64,000 nucleotides of DNA from Solimonas sp. K1W22B-7 (GTDB lineage: Bacteria; Pseudomonadota; Gammaproteobacteria; Nevskiales; Nevskiaceae): assembly GCF_003428335.1 (NCBI RefSeq), contig NZ_CP031704.1:1984001-2048000 (forward strand), in the 5' to 3' direction. The notes beneath the pieces are model-generated. The model ran no database searches, was not told the DNA's origin, and saw only the letters and a program-made list of their open reading frames with translations. Each line of letters starts with the position of its first letter. Positions within the stretch are counted from its first letter, which is position 1. The translations under genes and the position numbers were made by a program. Positions 21,935-30,089 of the stretch are shown one piece after another.

Positions 21935-23281
21935 TCAAGCCAGCCCGGAAAGTTTCATCGCCAGGCCCGCCGCCGCGCAGACCGCCAGCACTTTCAGCAG
22001 GCCGACGTGGAAGCGCAGCATCGCCAGCATCGCGCCGGCGCCGAGCAGCAGCGCCACCGGATCCAGCGAGGCCAGCTCAGGCGCGGGCAGGCGCAGCGGC
22101 CCGGCCTGCCACTGGCCGACCTGGCGGAACAGCACGTGCAGCGCGAACCAGATCGACAGGTTCAGGATCACGCCAACGACCGCGGCGGTGATGCCGGTGA
22201 GCGCGGCATTGAGCTGGACGTTGCCGCGCAGGCGCTCGATGTAGGGCGCGCCCAGGAAGATCCACAGGAAGCAGGGCACGAAGGTGACCCAGGTCGACAG
22301 CGTGGCGCCGAGCATGCCGGACAGCAGCGGCGGCAGCGTGCCGGGATCGCGGAAGGCGCCGAGGAAGCCGACATAGGTCAGCACCAGGATCAGTGGCCCG
22401 GGCGTGGTCTCGGCCAGCGCCAGGCCCTGCACCATCTCGCCCGGTTGCAGCCAGCCATAGCGGTCCACCGCCTGCTGCGTCATGTAGGCCAACACCGCAT
22501 AGGCGCCGCCGAAGGTGACGACCGCCATCTTGCTGAAGAACACCGCTTCCTGCGTGAACACATGCTGTGCCCCCAGCGCCAGGAACAGCAGCAGGATCGG
22601 CAGGCCCCAGAGCGCGGCGCCGGCCAGCAGCAGCTTCAGCGTCCAGGCCGGCTGGGCAGGGTGTGCGTGCGCCGGCACCGGGTCATGGTCTTCTTCGCCG
22701 GCCTTGGGCGGCTTGGGCAGCCACTGCGGCGCCCAGCGCGCGGCAGCCAGGCCGGCCAGTGCGGCGCCGAGCACGATCAGGGGAAAAGGCAGGTGCAGCG
22801 CGAAGATGGCGATGAAGGCCGCACCGGCCAGCCACCACAGTGCGCGGGTCTTCAGGGCCCGCTTGCCGACGCGGATCACCGCCTCGATCACGATTGCCAG
22901 CGTCGCCGCCTGCATGCCGTAGAGCAGTCCCTGGACCCAGGTCAGTTCGCCGTAGCTGACGTAGACCACGGCGATGCCGACCATCAGCACGAAGCCCGGC
23001 AGGATGAACAGCAGCCCGGCGACGAGGCCGCCCCAGGTCCTGTGCATCAGCCAGCCGATGTAGGTGGCCAGCTGCTGTGCCTCGGGACCGGGCAGCAGCA
23101 TGCAGTAGTTCAGCGCATGCAGGAACCGCGTCTCGGAGATCCACTTGCGCTCGTCCACCAGCATGCGGTGCATCAGCGCGATCTGGCCGGCAGGTCCGCC
23201 GAAGCTGAGGAAGCCGATCTTGAGCCAGACCAGGAAGGCTTCGCGGAAGGAGACGACGGGCACGTGGGCGGGGGAGTTCAT
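21935..23281 (-). CDS. chrA: Chromate transporter, two-domain ChrA
   Basis: Inner-membrane chromate exporter of the CHR superfamily, 448 residues, long-chain form with duplicated halves. The first half has KIGFLSFGGPAGQIALMHRM and LLPGPEAQQLATYIGW. The second half has KMAVVTFGGAYAVLAYM and LAETTPGPLILVLTYVGF. The halves are joined by a charged, His-containing linker around residues 190-215. It is on the same strand as the downstream czc operon, now about 1.9 kb away because of the DUF2971/RAYT insert. The last codons are present in two additional partial copies (20107-20134 and 21172-21217). No ChrB regulator is present. Confidence 0.94.
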   Translation of the reverse strand: MNSPAHVPVVSFREAFLVWLKIGFLSFGGPAGQIALMHRMLVDERKWISETRFLHALNYCMLLPGPEAQQLATYIGWLMHRTWGGLVAGLLFILPGFVLMVGIAVVYVSYGELTWVQGLLYGMQAATLAIVIEAVIRVGKRALKTRALWWLAGAAFIAIFALHLPFPLIVLGAALAGLAAARWAPQWLPKPPKAGEEDHDPVPAHAHPAQPAWTLKLLLAGAALWGLPILLLFLALGAQHVFTQEAVFFSKMAVVTFGGAYAVLAYMTQQAVDRYGWLQPGEMVQGLALAETTPGPLILVLTYVGFLGAFRDPGTLPPLLSGMLGATLSTWVTFVPCFLWIFLGAPYIERLRGNVQLNAALTGITAAVVGVILNLSIWFALHVLFRQVGQWQAGPLRLPAPELASLDPVALLLGAGAMLAMLRFHVGLLKVLAVCAAAGLAMKLSGLA

Positions 23282-23316
23282 GGGTGCGGATTATGGAGTT
23301 GCGCTGCCCCAAACGA

Positions 23317-23342
23317 ACAGGGCCCGCATATGCGGGCCCTGT
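23317..23342. terminator. Perfect 26-base palindrome between thiolase gene and chrA
   Basis: The palindrome is centred on GCATATGC and built on ACAGGGCCCGCA with its mirror. On the minus strand TTCGTTTGG follows. It probably terminates the thiolase transcript before chrA. It shares its stem core with the fpr terminator at 7883-7902. Confidence 0.65.
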
Positions 23343-23390
23343 CTTGCTGCTTCTCAGTCAAGAAAACTCAGTGGCGCAATCCATGGCGAG

Positions 23391-23520
23391 ACATGGGCTG
23401 GCAGATTGAGCCCCCGCCCATGTTTGGCTTACTTCGGCATGACATTGAGTCATGCCTCAGCGAGGCCAAACATTCCCTGGCCGGGCCTTCGTCGGCGTGG
23501 AGTGTCATTCAAGGCACTCC
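23391..23520. other. Hairpin-rich non-coding DNA between chrA and thiolase gene
   Basis: Three further inverted repeats lie between the thiolase stop and the 26-base palindrome. They are 23391-23398/23416-23423 (ACATGGGC), 23436-23443/23449-23456 (GGCATGAC with loop ATTGA) and 23499-23504/23515-23520 (GGAGTG). No coding frame is convincing. The order of structures read on the minus strand would suit a structured 3' UTR or a small RNA. Confidence 0.5.
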
Positions 23521-23534
23521 ACGACAGCCCCGAC

Positions 23535-24818
23535 TCAGCCTTCGACGATCGCCACCACGCCCTGGCCGCCGGCGGCGCAGATCGAGATCAGGCCGCGGCC
23601 CTTGTAGTTGTTCTCGGCGATGATCTTGGCCAGCGTGGCCAGGATGCGGCCGCCGGTCGCGGCGAAGGGGTGGCCGGCCGCGAGGCTGGAGCCCCTGATG
23701 TTCATGCGCGAGCGGTCGATCGAGCCCAGCGGCTTGGACAGGCCCAGGCGCTCCTTGCAGAACTTCGGGTCTTCCCAGGCCTTGAGGGTGCAGAGCACCT
23801 GGCCGGCGAAGGCTTCGTGGATCTCGTAGAAGTCGAAATCCTGCAGCGAGATGCCGGCGCGCTCCAGCATGCGCGGCACGGCGTAGGCCGGTGCCATCAG
23901 CAGGCCTTCCTTCTTGTTGACGAAGTCCACCGCGGCGGTTTCGACGTGGGTCAGGTAGGCCTGCGGCTTGAGGCCATGGGCCTTGGCCCAGTCTTCCGAC
24001 GCCAGCAGCACGGCGGAGGCGCCGTCGGTCAGCGGGGTGGAGTTGGCGGCGGTCAGCGTGCCCTGGCCGGACTTGCGGTCGAAGGCCGGGCCGAGCTGCG
24101 AGATCTTCTCGATCGAGATGTCGGGGCGCAGGTTGTTGTCGCGCTCCAGGCCGGCGTAGGGCACGACGAGGTCGGCGTAGAAACCCGACTCCCAGGCACG
24201 TGCGGCCTTCTGGTGCGATTCGAAGGCCAGCTGGTCCTGCGCTTCGCGCGGGATCTTCCATTCCTTGACCATGACTTCGCAGTGCTCGCCCATGCTCATG
24301 CGCGTGCGCGGCTCGCCGTTGGACGGGATGGCCGGGGCCAGCATGGCCGGGCGGAACTTGGACAGCGCGGCCAGGCGCTGGCCGGTGGTCTTGCTGCGGT
24401 TGACCTCGAGCAGGATCTTGCGCAGCTTCTCGCCCACGGCGATCGGTGCATCGGAGGTGGTGTCGACGCCGCCGGCGATACCGGACTCGATCTGGCCGAG
24501 CGCGATCTTGTTGGCAACGTTGATCGCCGCCTGCAGGCCGGTGCCGCAGGCCATCTGCACGTCGGCAGCGGCGGTTTCGGGCGCCAGGCCGGAGGACAGC
24601 ACGGACTCGCGGGTCAGGTTGAAGTCGCGCGAGTGCTTGAGCACCGCGCCGGCCTGTACTTCGCCGAGGCGCTCACCGTGCAACTGGTACTTGTCGACCA
24701 GGCCCTTGAGGGCGGCGGTGAACATGTCCTGGTTGGACTTGGTGGAGTAGGCGGTGTTGGAACGCGCGAAGGGGATGCGCGAACCACCGATGATGGCGAC
24801 GCGGCGGCCGTACTTCAT
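23535..24818 (-). CDS. fadI: Acetyl-CoA C-acyltransferase (thiolase, FadI-like)
   Basis: Thiolase catalysing the last step of fatty-acid beta-oxidation or acetoacetyl-CoA formation, 427 residues. The nucleophile is Cys91 in MACGTGLQAA. Other active-site elements are the HEAF block (EIHEAFAGQ), GHPFAATGGR and the C-terminal CAAGGQG. Length and internal sequence (MSMGEHCEVM, KIPREAQDQLAFESH) suit the FadI/long-chain group. The start at 24818 is chosen because AGGAG lies 7-11 bases upstream; 36 further in-frame codons are ignored. No FadJ-type partner gene is adjacent. A near-perfect dyad at 24908-24930 probably controls it. Confidence 0.92.
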   Translation of the reverse strand: MKYGRRVAIIGGSRIPFARSNTAYSTKSNQDMFTAALKGLVDKYQLHGERLGEVQAGAVLKHSRDFNLTRESVLSSGLAPETAAADVQMACGTGLQAAINVANKIALGQIESGIAGGVDTTSDAPIAVGEKLRKILLEVNRSKTTGQRLAALSKFRPAMLAPAIPSNGEPRTRMSMGEHCEVMVKEWKIPREAQDQLAFESHQKAARAWESGFYADLVVPYAGLERDNNLRPDISIEKISQLGPAFDRKSGQGTLTAANSTPLTDGASAVLLASEDWAKAHGLKPQAYLTHVETAAVDFVNKKEGLLMAPAYAVPRMLERAGISLQDFDFYEIHEAFAGQVLCTLKAWEDPKFCKERLGLSKPLGSIDRSRMNIRGSSLAAGHPFAATGGRILATLAKIIAENNYKGRGLISICAAGGQGVVAIVEG

Positions 24819-24907
24819 GGGGGTGCTCCTGCGAAGAAGGATTGGACGGGCGGAATTATCGAAAGCTGCCCCGACAATGGCTATTGCCGCAGGGACACAG
24901 CCCCCGA

Positions 24908-24930
24908 GAATTTGTTGTAACAGCAAATTC
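24908..24930. promoter_or_regulatory. Near-perfect 23-base dyad, candidate operator
   Basis: Outer arms GAATTTG and CAAATTC surround a nine-base centre that is itself almost symmetric, so 20 of 23 positions agree with the reverse complement. It lies 89 bases upstream of the thiolase start and 99 bases upstream of the divergent DUF1134 start. The size and symmetry suit a TetR- or GntR-type regulator. The regulator is not in the window. Confidence 0.6.
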
Positions 24931-25029
24931 AGTCACTTGTGCCACCCCCGGGGGAACTTTCCGCTGGTTTGCGGGGTCAGCATGACGCAGAATTCAGCGA
25001 CACCGACCCCCGACATGGAGCCGTCCCGC

Positions 25030-25665
25030 ATGCGATCCCTCATCCTGCTACCCGCACTGGTACTGCTTTCGGCCTGCCAGAGCATGGAGCCGATCAGCTC
25101 CGCCGAGGCGGCGGCGCCGGGCCAGGTGGAATCCGCGCCGGTGCCCGAAACCGTGGTTCCCGCGGACGCCCCGGTGAGCCAGGAGACCTACACCAGCGAG
25201 GAGGTCGTGGCCGAGGCCTCGAAATTCTTCGGCAAGGCCTCCGCTGATGTCGCCCAGGCGGTGGAGCGCGTGTTCGCCAGGTACGGGCGCCCGAACGCCT
25301 ACATCATCGGCGAGGAAGGCTCCGGCGCCCTGGTGGTGGGCCTGCGCTATGGCCGCGGCACGCTGCAATACAAGGGCGGCGACAGCATGCCGATCTACTG
25401 GCAGGGCCCCTCGGTGGGCTGGGACTGGGGCGGCAACGCCTCCAAGGTCGTCACCCTGGTGTACAACCTGCGCAACACTTCGCAGATGTTCCAGCGCTAT
25501 CCCGGCGTGGACGGCAGCCTCTATCTCGCCGCCGGCATCGGCGTGAACTACCAGCAGGCCGGCAACGTGGTGCTGGCGCCGATGCGCACCGGCGTCGGCC
25601 TGCGCGCCGGCGCCAGCGTCGGCTACCTGTCCTACACCCGCAAGCCCTCGGTCATTCCGTTCTGA
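25030..25665 (+). CDS. DUF1134 (EipA-family) envelope lipoprotein
   Basis: The 211-residue exported protein has a signal MRSLILLPALVLLSACQS ending in a lipobox (LLSAC). A low-complexity Ala/Pro/Glu linker leads to the DUF1134 domain from about residue 60 (EEVVAEASKFFGKASADVAQAVERVF, GSGALVVGLRYGRGTLQYK, PSVGWDWGGNASK). DUF1134 includes EipA, an envelope-integrity protein of Brucella, and is common in Proteobacteria. The start at 25030 is chosen because it begins a clean signal peptide; upstream in-frame ATGs give none. Confidence 0.88.
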   Translation: MRSLILLPALVLLSACQSMEPISSAEAAAPGQVESAPVPETVVPADAPVSQETYTSEEVVAEASKFFGKASADVAQAVERVFARYGRPNAYIIGEEGSGALVVGLRYGRGTLQYKGGDSMPIYWQGPSVGWDWGGNASKVVTLVYNLRNTSQMFQRYPGVDGSLYLAAGIGVNYQQAGNVVLAPMRTGVGLRAGASVGYLSYTRKPSVIPF

Positions 25666-25714
25666 CCGGACTGCTAGACTCCGAACAACCCCCGCGATCC
25701 CCAAGGAGACCGCA

Positions 25715-26440
25715 ATGAGCTGGAACAACCAACTTCGACCTGCCCCCATCAACAGCGGTGCGCAGCCGCGCCCCCTGCCGCTGGGGCAGGATGCCGCCGC
25801 CAGTGCCGCCAGCAAGGTGCTGCGCAACACCTACCTGCTGCTGTCGATGACGCTGCTGTTCAGCGCCGTGATGGCCGGCGCCTCCATGGCGCTGGGCGTC
25901 GGCTACGGCATCAGCCTGCTGTGCTCGGCGGTGTCGCTGGGCCTGCTGTGGTTCGTGGTGCCGCGCACCGCGAATTCCCCCGCGGGCCTGTGGGTGGTGT
26001 TCGCGGTCACCGGCCTGCTCGGCTTCGGCCTGGGCCCGGTCATCAACCGCTACCTCGGCACCGCCAACGGTGGCCAGACCGTGATGATGGCCCTGGGCAT
26101 GACCGGCGCGATCTTCGTCGCCCTGTCGGCCTATGCGGTGAAGACCCGGCGCGACTTCAGCTTCATGCGCGGCTTCCTGTTCACCGGCATCATGGTGGTG
26201 TTCATGGCGAGCATTGCGCTGCTGGTGGCCTCGGCCTTCGGCCTCTACCTGCAGCCCCTGCACCTGGGCATCTCGGCGCTGTTCGCGCTGTTCGCCAGCG
26301 GCATCATCCTGTACCAGACCGGCGAGATCGTGAACGGCGGCGAGACCAATTACGTGCTGGCGACGGTCACGCTGTATGTGTCGATCTACAATCTCTTCAC
26401 CAGCCTCCTGCATCTGCTGGGCTTCGCCAACGACGACTGA
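25715..26440 (+). CDS. Bax inhibitor-1/YccA family membrane protein
   Basis: A 241-residue polytopic protein with about seven hydrophobic helices after a 35-residue polar N-terminus. Family features are the first helix with SKVLRNTYLLLSMTLLFSAVMAG, the loop AYAVKTRRDFSFMRGFLF and the C-terminal IILYQTGEIVNGGETNYVLATVTLYVSIYNLFTSLL segment with its conserved Asp/Glu and Tyr residues. YccA proteins bind and modulate the FtsH membrane protease in E. coli. A strong AAGGAG ribosome site precedes the ATG and an intrinsic terminator follows. Confidence 0.92.
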   Translation: MSWNNQLRPAPINSGAQPRPLPLGQDAAASAASKVLRNTYLLLSMTLLFSAVMAGASMALGVGYGISLLCSAVSLGLLWFVVPRTANSPAGLWVVFAVTGLLGFGLGPVINRYLGTANGGQTVMMALGMTGAIFVALSAYAVKTRRDFSFMRGFLFTGIMVVFMASIALLVASAFGLYLQPLHLGISALFALFASGIILYQTGEIVNGGETNYVLATVTLYVSIYNLFTSLLHLLGFANDD

Positions 26441-26455
26441 GTCGATCGGCCACGG

Positions 26456-26485
26456 AAAAGCCCCGCTCATGGCGGGGCTTTTTTG
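26456..26485 (+). terminator. Intrinsic terminator after the YccA-family gene
   Basis: The stem GCCCCGC/GCGGGGC with a four-base loop is preceded by AAAA and followed by six T. It is a textbook bidirectional-looking terminator 16 bases after the stop codon. Confidence 0.92.
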
Positions 26486-26500
26486 TTCTTGGGGAGCACG

Positions 26501-26848
26501 ATGAACTGGAATGTCCTGGGCCAGACTGCAGGCCTGCTTGTCCTGTCGAACGTCTTCATGACGCTGGCCTGGTACGCGCACCTGAAGGACCTGCGCGACA
26601 AGCCCTGGATCATCGCGGCACTGGTGAGCTGGGGCATTGCCCTGTTCGAGTACCTGCTGCAGGTGCCGGCCAACCGTATCGGCTACGGCACACTCAGCCT
26701 GCCGCAGCTGAAGATCATGCAGGAGGTGATCACGCTGGCGGTGTTCGTGCCCTTCGTGGTGCTGTACATGAAGCAGCCGATCAAGCTGGATTACCTGTGG
26801 GCGGCGCTGTGCATGATGGGCGCGGTGTATTTCATTTTCCGCAGCTAG
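26501..26848 (+). CDS. DMT-family small membrane protein (DUF486)
   Basis: The 115-residue protein has four hydrophobic helices. Segments AGLLVLSNVFMTLAWYAHLK, SWGIALFEYLLQVPANRIGY and LPQLKIMQEVITLAVFVPF are typical of the DUF486 group, related to small drug/metabolite transporters. The start at 26501 follows a GGGGAG ribosome site directly after the terminator of the previous gene. The substrate is unknown. Confidence 0.9.
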   Translation: MNWNVLGQTAGLLVLSNVFMTLAWYAHLKDLRDKPWIIAALVSWGIALFEYLLQVPANRIGYGTLSLPQLKIMQEVITLAVFVPFVVLYMKQPIKLDYLWAALCMMGAVYFIFRS

Positions 26849-26879
26849 GGCCTGTCTGGGTAATCTCTTACCCACCGGG

Positions 26880-26900
26880 TCGCGAGCAAGCTCGCTCCTA
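26880..26900. repeat. REP-like palindrome
   Basis: The sequence TCGCGAGCAAGCTCGCTCCT contains the palindrome GCGAGC-AA-GCTCGC and matches the GGAGCGAGCTTGCTCGCGA repeat known in Pseudomonas-type genomes. A partial copy (GAAGCTCGCTCCTAC) lies at about 46760-46774. It separates two convergent genes. Confidence 0.7.
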
Positions 26901-26921
26901 ATATTTGCGAGGGTGGCAACG

Positions 26922-27668
26922 CTACAGCCGCGCCGCGATCAACCCCGCCATCACCAGCCCCGTCAGCACGATGAAGGCGCGCAGCCGCGCCGGGGGAATG
27001 CGCCGCGCCCAGCGCGCGCCGGCATAGCCCCCGGCGGTGGCGAACAGCATCATCCACAGCGCCGGTCCCCAGTGCACGGCATTGCCGGCGGCATACAGCG
27101 TCACCGCGATCGCGGTGAGCACGCCGGACACCCGGTTCTTCAGGGCGTTGGCCTGGTTCAGATCCCGCAGGCCCAGCATCGACAAGGCCGCCAGCAGCAG
27201 GATGCCGAGCCCGCCGTTGAAGTAGCCGCCATAGGCGCAGACCGCGAACACCGTGAGGGCCGCAACGGGCCTGGGCACTGCGGCGCCGCGCAGCCGCTGC
27301 TGCAGGCGGGGCTGGAGCGCGAACAGCAGGGTCGCCGCCAGCAGCAGCAGCGGCGCGATGCCGGCGAACAGGCGATCCGGGGTGAGCAGCAGCAGGGCCG
27401 CGCCGCTGGCGCCGCCGGCCAGGGCCAGGCCCAGCAGCAGGGGCAGACCCAGGCCGGCCGGGGTGCGCAGGTCCTGGCGCGAGGCCCAGGCGGCGCTGAG
27501 ATAGCCCGGCAGCAGCGCCACGGTACCGGTGGCATTGGCCGCCACCGGCGGCACCCCGACGGCCATCAGCGCCGGCAGGGTCAGGAAGCTGCCGCCGCCC
27601 GCCAGGGCATTGAGTCCGCCGGCGAGGAAGGCGGCGCCGGCCAGCAGGGTGGCTTCGGTGGGACTCAT
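26922..27668 (-). CDS. Sulfite exporter TauE/SafE (TSUP) family permease
   Basis: A 248-residue inner-membrane protein with about eight helices. The duplicated TSUP signature is seen as GGLNALAGGGSFLTLPALMAVGVPPVAANATGTVALLP in the first half and AYGGYFNGGLGILLLAALSMLGLRDLNQANALKN in the second. The family exports sulfur-containing or organic anions; this member's substrate is unknown. It is divergent from the DUF2061 gene, with a Fur-box-like site in between. Confidence 0.9.
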   Translation of the reverse strand: MSPTEATLLAGAAFLAGGLNALAGGGSFLTLPALMAVGVPPVAANATGTVALLPGYLSAAWASRQDLRTPAGLGLPLLLGLALAGGASGAALLLLTPDRLFAGIAPLLLLAATLLFALQPRLQQRLRGAAVPRPVAALTVFAVCAYGGYFNGGLGILLLAALSMLGLRDLNQANALKNRVSGVLTAIAVTLYAAGNAVHWGPALWMMLFATAGGYAGARWARRIPPARLRAFIVLTGLVMAGLIAARL

Positions 27669-27736
27669 GCCGCCCGACCCGCGACGATATATCCGGTCAA
27701 TCGCGCCGATAGGGAGATATCAATGGCGGATTTGTT

Positions 27737-27755
27737 GAGAGTGATTATCATTTGA
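27737..27755. promoter_or_regulatory. Fur-box-like site
   Basis: The 19 bases centred on GTGATTATCATT match 13 of 19 positions of the Fur consensus (GATAATGAT-A-ATCATTATC). They lie 32 bases upstream of the DUF2061 start and about 70 bases upstream of the divergent TSUP permease. Confidence 0.4.
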
Positions 27756-27787
27756 GTCCAGACACGGACCCCCAAGGAGACCCCGCC

Positions 27788-28000
27788 ATGATCAAGACCC
27801 TGAGCTTCGGTGCGATGCACATCAGCGTCGCGTTCCTGGTCGTCTGGGCGATGACCGGCAGCTGGATGACCGGCGGCCTGGTCGCGGTGGTGGAGCCCTG
27901 CATCAACACGGTGGCCTACCACTTCCACGAGAAGATCTGGAAGCGCCGCGGCGAGGCTGGCAACGCCGCCAACATGGGCTGGCTGGCACACAGCCACTGA
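27788..28000 (+). CDS. DUF2061-family small membrane protein
   Basis: A 70-residue protein with two hydrophobic helices. The pattern HISVAFLVVWAMTGSWMTGGLVAVVEPCINTVAYHFHEKIW is the DUF2061 signature. A strong AAGGAG ribosome site places the start at 27788. The function is unknown. It is convergent with the lipoprotein gene that ends 7 bases away. Confidence 0.9.
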   Translation: MIKTLSFGAMHISVAFLVVWAMTGSWMTGGLVAVVEPCINTVAYHFHEKIWKRRGEAGNAANMGWLAHSH

Positions 28001-28006
28001 ACCGCG

Positions 28007-28519
28007 CTAGTACGGTGCTGGCGCAGGCGGCGGCTCCGGCAGTGGTGCCGGGGCGGCCTCCTCGGGCGGCGGGACCGGTTGCGGGGGCGGCGCGATCGGC
28101 TGGGGCGGCGGCGCAGCCACCGGCACCGTGCGCGGGGGTGCGGCCTCGGCCATCAGCACCAGTACGCCCTCGCGGGTCCGCACCAGCTTGCCGGTGACGG
28201 CCAGCGGCACGTTGCTGTTGTTGTTGCGCACATCCAGGATCGCCGCACCCGGCGCGCGGCCATTGACCCACAGGCATTCGCTGTCGCCGGTCAGCATCCA
28301 GTCGTTGTTCGACATCGGCGGCATGCCCAGGCAGCTGCCCTCGCGCTGGCGCGGCAGGCCCGAGAGCGTGATGCGCTTGCCCACCAGGTTCGGCAAGTTG
28401 GGCATGGCCAGGTCCACCGGCACGGCCTGGCCGGGCGTGAAGCTCAGCAACTGTTCTTTGGTAGGGCCGCTGGCGCAGGCGGCCAGCAGCAGGGCGAGCA
28501 GGGCGATGGTGCGTTTCAT
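28007..28519 (-). CDS. Lipoprotein with proline-rich C-terminus
   Basis: The 170-residue product begins with a lipoprotein signal (MKRTIALLALLLAACAS). A globular part of about 100 residues contains two cysteines (GSCLGMPP, SECLWVNG), perhaps disulfide-bonded. From about residue 127 the sequence becomes a Pro/Ala/Glu-rich tail (PPPQPIAPPPQPVPPPEE) of the type that spans the cell wall layer or acts as a flexible linker. I do not recognise the family. Confidence 0.78.
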   Translation of the reverse strand: MKRTIALLALLLAACASGPTKEQLLSFTPGQAVPVDLAMPNLPNLVGKRITLSGLPRQREGSCLGMPPMSNNDWMLTGDSECLWVNGRAPGAAILDVRNNNSNVPLAVTGKLVRTREGVLVLMAEAAPPRTVPVAAPPPQPIAPPPQPVPPPEEAAPAPLPEPPPAPAPY

Positions 28520-28607
28520 GGTCGTTCTGGGTTCTCCGGTGCCGATTGTAAAGCCGTCGGCATTCGCCGCTACTCTATGCCCCTAAAAATGAACCTGGAG
28601 AGAAAGC

Positions 28608-30089
28608 ATGATTTCCGCAGCGGACTACGCGCGGCATGACGCGGTGGCCCTGGCCGCCCTGGTGGCCCGGGGCGAGACCACGGCGGCGGAACTGCTGGAG
28701 ACCGCCATCGCCCGCGCCGCGGCGGTCAACCCCAAGATCAACGCCATCAACATCCCGATGCACGAGATCGGCCGGGCGCGAGCGAAGGAAAAGCTGCCGG
28801 GCCCGCTGGCCGGCGTGCCGTTCCTGATCAAGGACATCGTGCAGGACTATGCCGGCGTGCCGGCCAGCTCGGGCTGCGTGCCGCTGCGCGGCTGGAAGCC
28901 CCCGACTCACGCGTCCATCGTGCAGCGCTTCCTCGACGCGGGCCTGGTGATCTTCGGCAAGACCGCGACGCCGGAGCTGGCGCTCAAGGGCATCACCGAG
29001 TCGCGCTGCTGGGGCGTGACGCGCAATCCCTGGGATCTGGGCCGCACGCCCGGCGGCTCCTCGGGCGGTGCCGCGGCCGCGGTGGCGGCTGGCATCGTGC
29101 CGATGGCGGGCGCCAACGACGGCGGTGGCTCGATCCGCATCCCCGCCGCCTGCTGCGGCCTGTTCGGCCTGCGTCCCTCGCGCGGCCGCGTGCCGCTGGG
29201 GCCGCGCATGGGCGAGGCCTGGGAGGGTGCCAACAGCGATCTCGTGGTCTCGCGCAGCGTGCGCGACAGCGCGGCGATGCTCGACGCGCTGCAGGGGCCG
29301 GATGTCGGCGCGCCCTTCGAGATCCGCGCGCCCGAGCGGCCCTACCTGGAGGAGCTGGGCCGCGAGCCGGGCCGCCTGCGCGTGGCCTTCTGCACGCGCT
29401 CGCCGCTGGGCATGCCGGTGGATCCACAGCATGTCGAGGCGGTGCGCAAGACGGCGAAGCTGCTGGAATCGCTGGGCCATCACGTCGAGGAGGCCGAGCC
29501 GCAGATCGACGGCCCGCAGCTGGCACGCTGTTTCATCACCATGTACATGGGCAATGTCGCCGCCAGCGTCGCCGAGATCCGTGCGCTGACCGGCTGCGCC
29601 GAGAGCGCCTTCGAGCCCGACACGCGGGTGTTCGCCCAGGCCGGCCGCGCGCTGGCGGCCGGCGAATACGTGCGCCGGCGGCGCTTGTGGAACGACTTTG
29701 CCCGCAGCCTCGGCGAGTTCTTCGGCCACTACGACCTCTATCTCACCCCGACGCTGGCCTGCCCGCCGGTGCGCATCGGCGAGCTGGAGCAGCCGGCGGC
29801 ACTGCGCGCTGCGCAGCAGCTGGTGCTGGGCCTGCGCGGCGGCGGCCTGCTGCTGCGCAGCGGCATGGTCGAGCAGATCGCGATCGAAAGCCTGGCCAAG
29901 GTGCCGTTTACGCAGCTGTCCAATCTCACCGGCACGCCGTCGATGTCGGTGCCGCTGTACCACACCGCCGAGGGCCTGCCACTGGGCCTGCAGTTCGTTG
30001 CGCCCTTCGGCGAGGAGGGGCGCTTGCTGCGCGTTGCCGCGCAGCTGGAGCAGGCGCTGCCCTGGTTCGACCGCATGCCGGCGCTGTGA
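28608..30089 (+). CDS. Amidase-signature family hydrolase
   Basis: 493 residues. The amidase signature fold is clear, with a Ser-cisSer-Lys triad. The lysine is in PFLIKDIVQDYAG (near residue 69). The serines are in RTPGGSSGGAAAAVA and in ANDGGGSIRIPAACCGLFGLRPSRGRV. The family hydrolyses carboxamides; the substrate is unknown. The upstream sequence gives a good GGAGAG ribosome site. The stop overlaps the GTG start of glnE, so the two are translationally coupled, an unusual partner for glnE. Confidence 0.93.
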   Translation: MISAADYARHDAVALAALVARGETTAAELLETAIARAAAVNPKINAINIPMHEIGRARAKEKLPGPLAGVPFLIKDIVQDYAGVPASSGCVPLRGWKPPTHASIVQRFLDAGLVIFGKTATPELALKGITESRCWGVTRNPWDLGRTPGGSSGGAAAAVAAGIVPMAGANDGGGSIRIPAACCGLFGLRPSRGRVPLGPRMGEAWEGANSDLVVSRSVRDSAAMLDALQGPDVGAPFEIRAPERPYLEELGREPGRLRVAFCTRSPLGMPVDPQHVEAVRKTAKLLESLGHHVEEAEPQIDGPQLARCFITMYMGNVAASVAEIRALTGCAESAFEPDTRVFAQAGRALAAGEYVRRRRLWNDFARSLGEFFGHYDLYLTPTLACPPVRIGELEQPAALRAAQQLVLGLRGGGLLLRSGMVEQIAIESLAKVPFTQLSNLTGTPSMSVPLYHTAEGLPLGLQFVAPFGEEGRLLRVAAQLEQALPWFDRMPAL

